DNA of 64,000 nucleotides, taken from contig NZ_KE384221.1 of assembly GCF_000424665.1 (NCBI RefSeq), positions 124,001 through 188,000 on the forward strand. The letters run 5' to 3'. Positions 25,355 through 33,821 of this stretch are shown one piece after another. The DNA is from Salinimicrobium terrae DSM 17865 (GTDB taxonomy: Bacteria > Bacteroidota > Bacteroidia > Flavobacteriales > Flavobacteriaceae). The translations under genes and the position numbers were made by a program. Positions within the stretch are counted from its first letter, which is position 1. The number at the start of each line of letters is the position of its first letter. Below the pieces are notes generated by a model. It was not told the origin of the DNA. It worked only from the letters and a program-made list of their open reading frames with translations, and did no database searches.

Positions 25355-25697
25355 AAGCTTTGAAATAATAAATTCCAAGGGATAGCCATTCATAATGGTT
25401 ATCCTTTTTTTTGCTGCTAAATTTTTCTTTAACATATTTCCCGTTACAATAATAAATTATAATAGAAGAAAAGTTTACTTAATAATTAAATTGGAGAAAA
25501 AATCTGATTCCTCTCTGAAATCAATGACATGTTTTATAACGGCATCATTCAAAGCGCTGGTAATTCTTTCCTGATCTTAGGGGCTTGAATTTTTGAAACT
25601 TCCTGCTCAACCAGCAAGGTGAAGACTATGGTTGCAAAATCAGTGACATTGTTAATGCGGTTGCCAATAATGTGGAAATTTCTAATGTTTAAAAATC
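25355..25697. other. Intergenic region, no gene recognised
   Basis: It contains the terminator of the EF-hand 4 gene (25381-25411). Afterwards only short interrupted frames are present. A C-terminal-looking stretch near 25628-25692 is too short to assign. Confidence 0.4.
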
Positions 25698-25784
25698 ATG
25701 GTAGTAGAAAGCACCGATCTTGTTTTGGATAATAATGTTACCTTTAAAAGACTAACACCATTTTTAACCGTTAAAGCAAATGTT

Positions 25785-26192
25785 ATGGTATTACTTGAAT
25801 TTGTAATTGGATTTTTTATTGCTCTTTTTATTGGTATAGTTTTATTTTACGGATTTAAAAAACGTGGCCCCTGGAATGCGTTCTGGGTTTTTCTTCTATT
25901 TCTTGTTTTAGCTTCCTGGGCAGGAAGACTCTGGCTTACTCCGGCGGGGCCAGAATTTTGGGGCTATGGATGGTTATCTGTATTCTTTTGGGTTTTTGTC
26001 TTTGGACTGCTTATAGCCCTCGCCAGTCCTTCCGGCGATTCAGAAAGAACAGATAAAACCGTGGATTATGAGCCGGATACTAAAACCAGAATGACTTCAG
26101 GCGCGGCAGGAACAGCTGCAGCATTTGGTCTGCTGTTCTGGTTTTTGCTTTTACTCATGGTAGTTGCCATTATAGGTGGGGTCTTTTATTAA
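25785..26192 (+). CDS. Small integral membrane protein, unknown
   Basis: 135 aa from ATG at 25785; an upstream ATG at 25698 would give 164 aa with a polar extension. Four hydrophobic segments: LLEFVIGFFIALFIGIVLFY, AFWVFLLFLVLASW, WLSVFFWVFVFGLLIAL and FGLLFWFLLLLMVVAIIGG. A Ser/Thr/Asp-rich loop separates the last two. Conserved Trp and Gly residues resemble small Bacteroidota inner-membrane proteins of unknown role. No partner gene is adjacent. Confidence 0.65.
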   Translation: MVLLEFVIGFFIALFIGIVLFYGFKKRGPWNAFWVFLLFLVLASWAGRLWLTPAGPEFWGYGWLSVFFWVFVFGLLIALASPSGDSERTDKTVDYEPDTKTRMTSGAAGTAAAFGLLFWFLLLLMVVAIIGGVFY

Positions 26193-26645
26193 GTCCAAAT
26201 CCCCAGAACGGGACAGGAACAGTCGAGCAAGATTTTGTACTCCTGCTTTTGGTTCTTTGATTCGCAAAAGCCCGCATCTTGACGGGCTCTATAAAGTCAA
26301 GAACTCACTAGAACAGGCTCATTCCAAATCATTATCATCATCATCACCTCTTGCTGTTTACTATTAGCTATCTGGTAAGAAAACAAATCAGAACCTTTGC
26401 TTTTTTAAGAAAAGAATAACAGCTCAATTTATCAGTCCCTACAATCCTTTGGTAACTTGACACAAGGTGAAATTTAATAACAATCTCTATTTTGAAAAGT
26501 TAAATCTTCTCACCGTCAATTTGCGCCATTAGGAGAATACATAGAAGGTGAAGTGGCTATTACTGGAGGAGTAACAGGAATAACCACTGCATAGGTTTTA
26601 GTAAGAACAGGATAAGTGATTTTCAACAAATAAAATTGATCAATT
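26193..26645. other. Intergenic region, no gene recognised
   Basis: An AGCCCG...CGGGCT hairpin (about 26268-26287) probably ends the membrane-protein transcript. The remaining sequence shows only short frames on both strands, without coherent protein features. Confidence 0.4.
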
Positions 26646-27335
26646 ATGAGTATGAGAACATTTTTGTCTACAAAAACGGCACTATTTACTCTATTGCTAT
26701 TCTTCAGCCCTGGAATTCTTCCCATTCACGCTTCTGATGGATTTCAAAAAAATAGGACTGACAGCGTACATTGGATTACAATAAATTCAGTATCTACGGC
26801 CAGCCTGGCTCTTGAGCTGGCGCTTCTAAATGAAACAGACGCTCAGGAGGACATAGCAGCTCCCTTTGATGCTTTTCCGAACCTTCACATGCTATTCGTT
26901 CATTTCCCGGTGGTGTTGTTAATAGTTGCCTTCCTATTCCAAATACTCACTTTTTTCTTATATAAAGAGGGAATGGATGTTGCCACTCTTATTGTGCTTG
27001 GGCTGGGTTGGCTTGGTGCTCTACTCGCCGCCTATGTTTTCCATCCCCACGTTGCCGATTTGCCGGAACAGACTCAAAAAATTTTTGAAGCCCATGAATT
27101 TTATGCCTACTGGACTGTAGGGCTAAGTTCCGTCGCCTTGGCTTTAAAGGGAGTCGCCTTTTTCTTTTTTCGGGGCAAGCGATGGATGGAATGGCTTATT
27201 CTTATCACCCTGATTGCAACCGTCTTTGTCATTTCCAAGGCGGGGCATTTGGGCTCACAGTTGGTTTATATCGAGGGAGTGGGTCCGCAGGGGAAGTATC
27301 TCAAGCAAGAACACAGTGGTGGGCATCAACACTAA
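26646..27335 (+). CDS. DUF2231-family membrane protein
   Basis: 229 aa. A signal-like N terminus (ALFTLLLFFSPGILPIHAS) is followed by a periplasmic stretch and four membrane helices of the DUF2231 type, starting FPNLHMLFVHFPVVLLIV, where the HFP motif is characteristic. The last helix, LILITLIATVFVISKAGHLG, precedes a His-rich tail (HSGGHQH). DUF2231 proteins are often linked to haem or electron transport. The next gene starts 26 bp later, so the two form a short operon. Confidence 0.85.
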   Translation: MSMRTFLSTKTALFTLLLFFSPGILPIHASDGFQKNRTDSVHWITINSVSTASLALELALLNETDAQEDIAAPFDAFPNLHMLFVHFPVVLLIVAFLFQILTFFLYKEGMDVATLIVLGLGWLGALLAAYVFHPHVADLPEQTQKIFEAHEFYAYWTVGLSSVALALKGVAFFFFRGKRWMEWLILITLIATVFVISKAGHLGSQLVYIEGVGPQGKYLKQEHSGGHQH

Positions 27336-27361
27336 AGTCATGTCCCAATAAACTGCAAATT

Positions 27362-28921
27362 ATGCGAAAAGGATTTAAAACGGTATCCCTCTGTCTTGTA
27401 TTAGTTTTTGTCGTACTTGGGTTATACTATCCGGTCTTCTGGTGGTTACTTTTATTAATTGGGCTGCCTATCCTGATTGGCCTGTACGATATGCTGCAAA
27501 GCAAGAACAATGTAATGCGCAATTTCCCGCTTTTCGGACATTTTAAAGAATTCATAACTGAAGAGCGTCATGTGATACAGCAGGCAGCGATTGAAAACAG
27601 CCGGGAGGGACGCCCATTTAACTGGATACAGAGGCGTATTGCTTACAGTCGGGCTAGTGAAGAATTGATGAGTCAGCCTTATGGCAGTGAATTTGACCAT
27701 CGCAAACGGGGCCATGAATGGCTGATGCATTCCAATAACCCTGTCGACCAGATCGAAGGAGATCTGCGTTTCGTTGTGGGCGGTCCGCAATGTAGCCATC
27801 CTTACTCTTCCAGCATTTTGAATATTTCTGCAATGAGTTATGGCTCCCTGGGACCAAATGCCGTTCGTGCTCTAAACGCTGGAGCACATTTGGGCGGATT
27901 TGCCCACAATACAGGTGAAGGCGGATTGACAGATTACCACAGGTCATTTGAAGGGGATCTTATCTGGCAAATCGGCACGGCTTACTTCGGCTGCCGGAAT
28001 GACGACGGGAGTTTTGATCCGGAAGCTTTCAGGGACAAAGCTAGGGAAGAGCAGGTAAAGATGATCGAGCTGAAAATTTCCCAGGGCGCCAAACCGGGAA
28101 TGGGTGGACTACTTCCGGCAGGAAAAAATACGGAAGAGATCGCCCGCTTCCGGAACATTGAACCGCATAAGGATGTTTTTTCCCCGCCCGCACATCCCGA
28201 GTTTTCGGGGGATAATGAGATGCTCAAATTTATTCAAAAACTGCGCGAGCTAAGTGGTGGAAAGCCGGTAGGTTTTAAACTCTGTCTTGGAAAACCCAAA
28301 GAATTTATTGATATCTGTGAAGCAATTCTGGAAACCAGAATAATGCCCGATTTCATTACTATAGACAGTTCGGAGGGTGGGACCGGTGCCGCAAACTATG
28401 ATTTTATCCACTGGGCTGGTATGCATGTTTTCGACAGTCTACCCTTTGCTTATGACACCCTAACCGGTTTCGGTTTTAAAAAGGATATAAGGCTATTGGC
28501 CAGTGGCAAAGTTCTCTCCTCCTTCGATGTGGTTCGAATGCTGGCACTGGGAGCCGACGGTTGTTACTCCGCACGTGCCATGATGCTGTCTCTCGGATGC
28601 GTGCAGGCACTGAAATGCAACACTAATAAATGCCCGACCGGAGTCACTACGCTCAACCCCTCATTAAATAAAGGCCTGGTAGTAGAAGACAAAAAGGTGA
28701 AGGTGGCCAACTTTCACAAACACACCATAGAAGGAGTAAAAGAGCTGATAGCAGCTGCCGGATACAAAGATCTCACTGCAATTAACCGATCTTTGATTTG
28801 TCGGCGGCAGAATGATTTGTCATTTAAGACTTTGCAGGATATCTATCCCTACGTCGTTGAAGGAGTGCTTTTAAACAAACCTTGGCCAGAGAGCTATCGA
28901 TCATTTGAAGATAAGAATTGA
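27362..28921 (+). CDS. FMN-binding glutamate synthase-family protein
   Basis: 519 aa from the ATG at 27362; the open frame extends upstream but would overlap the preceding gene. Two membrane segments (LCLVLVFVVLGLYYPVFWW and LLLIGLPILIGL) anchor a large GltB-like alpha/beta barrel. Barrel features include ISAMSYGSLGPNAVRALN, NTGEGGLTDYH, TIDSSEGGTGAAN and a Cys-rich segment, GCVQALKCNTNKCPTG, that matches the 3Fe-4S/FMN region. It lacks the amidotransferase and FAD domains, so it is not a complete glutamate synthase. It is an oxidoreductase of unknown substrate, paired with a DUF2231 protein. Confidence 0.9.
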   Translation: MRKGFKTVSLCLVLVFVVLGLYYPVFWWLLLLIGLPILIGLYDMLQSKNNVMRNFPLFGHFKEFITEERHVIQQAAIENSREGRPFNWIQRRIAYSRASEELMSQPYGSEFDHRKRGHEWLMHSNNPVDQIEGDLRFVVGGPQCSHPYSSSILNISAMSYGSLGPNAVRALNAGAHLGGFAHNTGEGGLTDYHRSFEGDLIWQIGTAYFGCRNDDGSFDPEAFRDKAREEQVKMIELKISQGAKPGMGGLLPAGKNTEEIARFRNIEPHKDVFSPPAHPEFSGDNEMLKFIQKLRELSGGKPVGFKLCLGKPKEFIDICEAILETRIMPDFITIDSSEGGTGAANYDFIHWAGMHVFDSLPFAYDTLTGFGFKKDIRLLASGKVLSSFDVVRMLALGADGCYSARAMMLSLGCVQALKCNTNKCPTGVTTLNPSLNKGLVVEDKKVKVANFHKHTIEGVKELIAAAGYKDLTAINRSLICRRQNDLSFKTLQDIYPYVVEGVLLNKPWPESYRSFEDKN

Positions 28922-29202
28922 AAATTCTCTAAGCTTTTCATGTTTTTAATTGTGTAAGCCTTAAAAAGCTAGAGACATAGTCACACATTTTTAGAATAAA
29001 ATATTGATGGCTGAATTATCTGGAACGTGATGATACCTTTCTAAGTCCGAGGTTTAGCCTTTGGTGAGATTTATTTCTCAGAGTTTTAACCTGAACATGG
29101 TTCGGGAGCTTTTAAAATGTCAATTGAATACTTTTAAATAAGAACATATCAACCAGAAAAGACATCTAAGTAATAAGGATTCTTTCACTATTTGGTCCGT
29201 AA

Positions 29203-30468
29203 TCAACTAAAAAAAACATGTTTGGAGATCTTCTCTAATCGCTCCATCGGGGAAGCTTTTATATAGCTGTAGAATACTTTCTCTGAAGTATGGCCACTGA
29301 TAGCCATAATATCAATTACAGGCATGTCCGCCTTATAAGCATTTGTACAGAAGCTCCGTCTGGCGGTGTGATTGGTCAAAAGTTGGTGCTTTTTAAAAGT
29401 TGTCCTAGTTCGAGAGCCTCCTTCAGTGCGTTCAATAACAACTTCGTCATTCAGCTTAGCCTTCCTTCCTATACTCTTTAAAGCTTCATTAATTTTTTGC
29501 TCAGGGATCATCATCGGAAATTGACCATTTCGCTTTTCCAGTATTTCTTGAATGTAGGGATGAAGGGGAATGTGGACAATCTTACCAGTCTTCTGCGTTT
29601 TAACTTCCAAAAATCTAATTCCTTTATAGGATTTGATGTTCGAGGTAGATAAGCTTTTATAGTCGGAGACTCTTAAACCTGTAACCGCCGCAATGACAAA
29701 AAGATCCCTGGCAACATCTAAATGTAATTGTTTGGAATAATTAATTTCCTTAATACGTTTAATTTCAGACATTGTAAGGTAGATATGGTTTACCTCTTCT
29801 TTTGGTTTGGTAAAAGCTGATTTCTGATAGTCCAGATTTTTGTGGAGCCCTCTTTCAACAGCATCGTGCATGACCGTTTTTATATTTTTAATTTGGGTCC
29901 CTATATAATTATCCGTGTATTCTTTATCCTGTAGCCATTGAATAAATTCAGAATGAAAAGGAAGGTTTATATGCTGGAAGGCTAACCTCCCACCTAAATG
30001 TTTCTCATAGTCTTTAAGGATGCGGAGAGTGTTCTTATATGGCTTTAACGTGCTCTCAGCAAGAGGTCTGCCGGTACTCGGCCGAGGCTTGCTTTTGTAG
30101 TACTCTACGAACCACTTGTAGTGATCTGTCAAATACTTTACTTCTTGCTTCCCTCCATTCTTGCTATTCCATTTGATGAGCCGCTCCTTGATGATCCTAT
30201 TATCGAAGGGAATATCTCCCTTCTCTAAATCTCTCAACATTTGTCGGGAAAAGGTTAGAAGTTCGGCTAGATCAGCATTAATATTACTGCTATCGGGTTC
30301 CGCTAGAACATTTTTAACTGCATTGTTCTGTTTGTCCCAGTGTGCAGCCTTTTTTATACTGAACCCGGTTGCGTACCGATACTGCTTTTTTCTGCCGTAA
30401 TTAAAATGAATGTAAATGTTTTGTGAAGTTCCTGTTCCTTGGCGAAGTTTTAATTTGACAGATCCCAT
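29203..30468 (-). CDS. int: Tyrosine-type site-specific integrase
   Basis: A 421-aa recombinase. The N-terminal arm-binding domain (residues 1-90) begins GSVKLKLRQGTGTSQNIYIH, followed by a SAM-like core-binding domain (about 105-205). The catalytic domain shows TGLRVSDYKSL (first Arg), HTARRSF (His-x-x-Arg), GHTSEKVF (second His) and the nucleophile Tyr in FYSYIKASP. All catalytic residues are present. It lies 176 bp from the right attachment core and is preceded by the GTACCGCCC repeats. It should catalyse integration and excision at tRNA-Arg. Confidence 0.95.
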   Translation of the reverse strand: MGSVKLKLRQGTGTSQNIYIHFNYGRKKQYRYATGFSIKKAAHWDKQNNAVKNVLAEPDSSNINADLAELLTFSRQMLRDLEKGDIPFDNRIIKERLIKWNSKNGGKQEVKYLTDHYKWFVEYYKSKPRPSTGRPLAESTLKPYKNTLRILKDYEKHLGGRLAFQHINLPFHSEFIQWLQDKEYTDNYIGTQIKNIKTVMHDAVERGLHKNLDYQKSAFTKPKEEVNHIYLTMSEIKRIKEINYSKQLHLDVARDLFVIAAVTGLRVSDYKSLSTSNIKSYKGIRFLEVKTQKTGKIVHIPLHPYIQEILEKRNGQFPMMIPEQKINEALKSIGRKAKLNDEVVIERTEGGSRTRTTFKKHQLLTNHTARRSFCTNAYKADMPVIDIMAISGHTSEKVFYSYIKASPMERLEKISKHVFFS

Positions 30469-30482
30469 TTCTATGCTGTTAA

Positions 30483-30509
30483 TTTGTACCGCCCAATGTA
30501 CCGCCCTTT
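30483..30509 (+). repeat. Putative integrase arm-type site, right, with tandem ACCGCCC
   Basis: TTTGTACCGCCCAATGT (30483-30499) equals 356-372. The unit TGTACCGCCC is then repeated at 30498-30506. It lies just upstream of the integrase start and may serve both recombination and autoregulation. Confidence 0.55.
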
Positions 30510-30643
30510 TTTGAATTTAACTTAGTTATGCTTAATATTTTTTCAAATTATATTTACTATATATGCTTATGATGCCCATGTATACGGGTATTAGCACGTG
30601 AAAAACCTAAAGTACGATAAATTGTAGTAAACTAATAAGTAGC

Positions 30644-30657
30644 CCCTCCGGGGTCAC
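30644..30657 (+). repeat. Right attachment core: displaced tRNA-Arg 3' end
   Basis: CCCTCCGGGGTCAC is identical to the 3' end of the tRNA at 289-302. No 5' portion of a tRNA precedes it. It marks the right junction of the island. Confidence 0.88.
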
Positions 30658-30671
30658 TTATAGCAGAAAAT

Positions 30672-30696
30672 CCGCAGCGAAAGCTGCGGTTTTTTT
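30672..30696 (+). terminator. Original terminator of tRNA-Arg
   Basis: CCGCAGC-GAAA-GCTGCGG (30672-30689) with a stable GNRA loop, followed by seven T. It sits just after the displaced tRNA end. Confidence 0.85.
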
Positions 30697-31274
30697 GTCT
30701 TTCCGGAAAAATGAGCTTGTTCAGAACTTTTTAAGAACTGGACTGATTTTCGGCTATTGAGGTTCTAAAAAGAAGCAATCCATGCATTCTCCTTTCGGCC
30801 ACGAATTTTTTTGGCATCCATAAAATATCATTGTTCTCAATTGAAAAGTGTGGAAATATTCCCCTTTTTATGCTAAATTTTATGAATTTAGACACTTTTA
30901 AGGTAAGAATTTTCTTAATAAAGATTCTTTCATTGGTAGTTAACGTAATTTTAACTTTTTATGGATTTCTTGTGAAAATGGTCAATCCGAAATAACAGTA
31001 CCTAAAAGTGGGTATTGTAGTTTATCGATTTAATTTTCAGGCTGTTGCGACAGATTTCTTTTTTAGTACATTAGCTTCATTGTTAGATAGAGAAGGTCCT
31101 TTTAGCCAGCCCTACGTCTGAAGCAATAAATTCTTTTTTCAGAGTTTAAAATATCCCCCACAATTTAAGTAACCTATAAGTGGTAATGCAATGTCTTTAC
31201 CGTGGACAAATATGTTCGGATTTTATTAACAATTTAAAATAAACCTTTATTAATTAACCAGAAATTATTTTATT
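30697..31274. other. Intergenic region upstream of curli locus
   Basis: No gene is recognised. The final 100 bp are AT-rich and should hold the curli promoter; TATGTTCG (about 31208-31215) is an imperfect -7 box about 60 bp before the start codon. Confidence 0.4.
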
Positions 31275-32117
31275 ATGAAGAAAGTTTTTTTAAGCGCAGC
31301 AGCGCTAATAATTGGGGCAATTGGATTTGCACAAAACAATGACAGTGATGTAGACCAAAACGGTAGTGGTAACTCAGCAGCTGTGGTACAATCAGGTACG
31401 AACCATGATAGTGATGTTGAACAATCAGGGGATGATCATATTGCAGAGGTGACGCAATCTGGTTCACCAAGTAATACTTCCGAGGTATATCAAAGACTTG
31501 GAAACAGTAACGAAGCTTATGTTACTCAGACTGGTAAGAATAGTAATAGCTATATATTACAAGAAGGTTCAGATAATATTTCTACTGTTCTGCAACGTCC
31601 AGTTTGGCTTCACGATAGTCATGTAGAGCAGATTGGAGACCGTAATGATTCCTATGTAGAACAGAGAGGTAATAATGATTGGTCCGAGGTATATCAAACT
31701 GGAGATGATAACACGAGTTCTGTTGACCAGGGAATAGGATCTGACGGATATTCTTATGTAGAACAAACAGGGGATTTAAATGAGAGCACGGTCAATCAAA
31801 TTGGCGCTAGCAATTCAACAGTTTTTCAAATAGGAGATTCGAACATAAGTACAGTAGACCAAAGTGGTGCTAATATTTCGTTAGTTGATCAGTCCGGTAA
31901 TTCTAATATGTCTGAAGTGTTCCAAGGAGGTCCGACCGGAGCTCATTTAGTAGGTTCAGGTAATAATTCAACAGTGTATCAGACAGGAGACTTTAATGAT
32001 AGTTTTGTAAATCAGTATGGCGATAATAACATGAGTACTGTTAATCAAACAGGGAACAGTCATGTGAGCACGGTAGATCAGATTGGAAACGGAAATACTT
32101 CAACTGTAAGCCAATAA
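31275..32117 (+). CDS. csgA: Curli major subunit-like protein (CsgA-type)
   Basis: 280 aa with signal peptide AAALIIGAIGFAQ. The rest is about a dozen imperfect curlin repeats of roughly 20-22 residues with the pattern S-x-V-x-Q-x-G-x-x-N (SDVEQSGDD, SYVEQRGNN, STVNQIGAS, STVDQIGNGN). Such repeats stack into an amyloid beta-solenoid exported by CsgG. The number of repeats exceeds the five of the enterobacterial CsgA. It is first in the curli locus. A hairpin terminator (32152-32180) follows and may limit read-through to downstream genes. Confidence 0.88.
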   Translation: MKKVFLSAAALIIGAIGFAQNNDSDVDQNGSGNSAAVVQSGTNHDSDVEQSGDDHIAEVTQSGSPSNTSEVYQRLGNSNEAYVTQTGKNSNSYILQEGSDNISTVLQRPVWLHDSHVEQIGDRNDSYVEQRGNNDWSEVYQTGDDNTSSVDQGIGSDGYSYVEQTGDLNESTVNQIGASNSTVFQIGDSNISTVDQSGANISLVDQSGNSNMSEVFQGGPTGAHLVGSGNNSTVYQTGDFNDSFVNQYGDNNMSTVNQTGNSHVSTVDQIGNGNTSTVSQ

Positions 32118-32151
32118 TCCTGTTTTATATAAGAAATCTTTTAAAAAAGTG

Positions 32152-32180
32152 GGCGCTGAAAAAAATCAGCGCCTACTTTT
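32152..32180 (+). terminator. Terminator/attenuator after csgA
   Basis: GGCGCTGA (32152-32159) pairs with TCAGCGCC (32166-32173), followed by TACTTTT. It would favour high csgA output over the downstream genes. Confidence 0.7.
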
Positions 32181-32199
32181 ACTATTAAATATTAGAATA

Positions 32200-32448
32200 A
32201 TGAAAATATTGAAAAACCTTTATTTCATATTTCTACTTGTTGGTATTGATGGATTTTCTCAAAGTCTTATTAATACAGGAGATGATCTTTTTCAAAATGA
32301 CAAAAAAGAATTTGACAATTTTGTTGCCATTCCAGCTCCGACCATAGGTCTTGTCGAGGTGAAGGAAAGTTTGCAATCGAATAACCAGGTTTTTGTGGAG
32401 CAAATAGGGGTGGGAAATGATATAAATGCAAATATATCCGCTCAATAA
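32200..32448 (+). CDS. Short curlin-related protein (truncated minor-subunit-like)
   Basis: 82 aa from the ATG at 32200; a frame from 32149 is open but would start before the terminator hairpin. It has a signal peptide ending IDGFSQ. The C terminus holds one curlin repeat (NQVFVEQIGVGNDINANIS) and then stops. It aligns with the first half of the 168-aa neighbour (PSTGHQVFIEQIGSYNVVEA), so it looks like a shortened paralogue, perhaps a nucleator or capping protein. A hairpin GGGCATCC/GGATGCC (32473-32491) follows. Confidence 0.7.
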   Translation: MKILKNLYFIFLLVGIDGFSQSLINTGDDLFQNDKKEFDNFVAIPAPTIGLVEVKESLQSNNQVFVEQIGVGNDINANISAQ

Positions 32449-32533
32449 GTAACTAACCAATTATAAGGATAAGGGCATCCACCCGGATGCCTTTATATCT
32501 TTCAAAAATTTTTTTTGACCGAAAAGAAATAGT

Positions 32534-33040
32534 ATGAAAAAGTTTATTTTTTTATTTATTATACTTTTAACCAGTGCGTCTTATTCGCAGGGCACATCGG
32601 GCATGTCAGAACCTAGAAATGTTGAAAAAGAGAATTTTTTACTTGCTATGGTGCAGGAGAATTTTGACTTGGGAAAAGCTGCTTTGGCTCAACCTTCAAC
32701 CGGTCATCAGGTATTTATTGAACAAATTGGAAGCTACAATGTGGTGGAGGCTAAAGTTGTTTCAGAAAAAAATAATCTTAATATAAATCAACACGGCAAT
32801 CAAAATACAATTTTGATGGAGGTAATGTCGAAATCTACCACCGGAAATATTACTCAAACCGGACACCAGAATTATTCTTTAGATTTTGCAAATGATCCAA
32901 CTCAGGAAATAAACCTTGACCTTACCCAGAATGGCAACGGCCATCATTTCGAAAGATATGGGTCTAATTCTATTGGTAACAATCTTAAATTTGAGATGAC
33001 TGGGGAGTCTCAGACCATTATTGTCAGGAATTTTAAATGA
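32534..33040 (+). CDS. csgB: Curli minor subunit / nucleator-like protein (CsgB-type)
   Basis: 168 aa with signal peptide ending ASYSQ. Three or four curlin-like repeats are visible (HQVFIEQIGSYN, LNINQHGNQN, GNITQTGHQN, LDLTQNGNGH), fewer and more degenerate than in the major subunit. Such proteins usually seed fibre growth at the cell surface. The stop overlaps the next gene by 4 nt (ATGA), so it is coupled to the CsgE-like gene. The nucleator role is inferred. Confidence 0.75.
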   Translation: MKKFIFLFIILLTSASYSQGTSGMSEPRNVEKENFLLAMVQENFDLGKAALAQPSTGHQVFIEQIGSYNVVEAKVVSEKNNLNINQHGNQNTILMEVMSKSTTGNITQTGHQNYSLDFANDPTQEINLDLTQNGNGHHFERYGSNSIGNNLKFEMTGESQTIIVRNFK

Positions 33041-33807
33041 ATTTAAACTCTTCAAATATTACTAATTTAAAGCACTGGTTATTCCTACCGGTTTTTCTGT
33101 TTTATAGTATAGTTATAGGACAGAATTTTAATGCAGAAGTGGAGGCGGTTCTAAAAATTGATGATACTAAGGATGACCTTCTCGAAGTGACTGGTGTGGC
33201 CACCAATAAAACAGAAGGTAATTTCAGTTTAAGATATGAGCTGGCAGTAATAACTTCAGACGAAAACAAGAATTCCTCAAGGAATTCTCAGGAAGGAAGG
33301 TTCACCCTGGGATCTAACGAAACCAAGGAACTTTCCACAACATCTGTTTCTGTAAATCCTACCCAACAGACAATAATTCTTCTACTACTTTATGATCTTG
33401 ATGAAAAAGTAATCGGAACTGCGAGACAAGTTTACAATGAAAAAAATGAGGAACAACAGAGTTCAGAAAACACCGCTTCTTACCAAAAGGAAAACGAAGG
33501 GATCGAACTTACAGGATTTGTTACTGAAAATACTAAAACCAAACCAGGAAGAGATTTCTATGATTTTTTTTATCAACAATATAGCCTTAGCGCATCTAAA
33601 AGCAATAAGATGATTCATGTAGATGAAACTATAAGTTTTGGACGTACCACAAGAATAATTGTAAAGGTAGAAGACCGGGTAGTTTACCAATTCTTCGCAC
33701 GACCACGTCTAGACTTTTTAAAAGAGCAGGCAAATGAAGCACTTCGGCAAGTAAACCGATACCTGGAATATCTTGAAAACCGAAATGAATACAATACTAA
33801 GTACTAA
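33037..33807 (+). CDS. csgE: Curli assembly factor: CsgH-like domain fused to CsgE
   Basis: 256 aa with a signal peptide ending VIGQ. Residues about 32-135 look like the CsgH beta-sandwich (EVTGVATNKTEGNFSLRYEL, then GRFTLGSNETKELSTTSVSV). Residues about 150-256 match CsgE: GRDFYDFFYQQYS, then HVDETISFGRTTRIIVKVED, then LRQVNRYLEYLENR. CsgE caps the CsgG channel from the periplasm and confers cargo specificity; CsgH suppresses premature amyloid formation. A single chain could couple the two. The CsgE half is certain; the CsgH half is a pattern match. Confidence 0.85.
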   Translation: MNLNSSNITNLKHWLFLPVFLFYSIVIGQNFNAEVEAVLKIDDTKDDLLEVTGVATNKTEGNFSLRYELAVITSDENKNSSRNSQEGRFTLGSNETKELSTTSVSVNPTQQTIILLLLYDLDEKVIGTARQVYNEKNEEQQSSENTASYQKENEGIELTGFVTENTKTKPGRDFYDFFYQQYSLSASKSNKMIHVDETISFGRTTRIIVKVEDRVVYQFFARPRLDFLKEQANEALRQVNRYLEYLENRNEYNTKY

Positions 33808-33821
33808 CCCAATCTACTATA

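Larger units (their letters stand above)
289..30657. mobile_element. Genomic island integrated at tRNA-Arg
   Basis: A 14-bp direct repeat (CCCTCCGGGGTCAC) made of the tRNA-Arg 3' end occurs at 289-302 and 30644-30657. A tyrosine recombinase gene lies 176 bp inside the right copy and an excisionase-like HTH gene lies near the left end. A second shared 17-bp repeat sits just inside each end (356-372, 30483-30499). This is the classic layout of a tRNA-targeting integrative element. Cargo is defence, copper, EF-hand and redox genes. No relaxase, type IV secretion or replication genes were recognised, so it is best called a non-conjugative or mobilisable island. The boundaries are seen directly; mobility is inferred. 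Confidence 0.85.

Noticed and set aside
27182-27361. Upstream start for the GltB-like gene
   Set aside because: It would overlap the DUF2231 gene by about 150 bp and the extra residues do not resemble the family.
303-30643. Conjugative transposon
   Set aside because: No relaxase, coupling protein or tra genes were found among the cargo.
30643-30657. Second tRNA gene
   Set aside because: Only the 3' acceptor and half of the T stem are present; it is the attachment-site copy.
31350-32100. Tandem DNA repeats in csgA as a separate element
   Set aside because: They reflect the curlin amino-acid repeats of a single coding gene.
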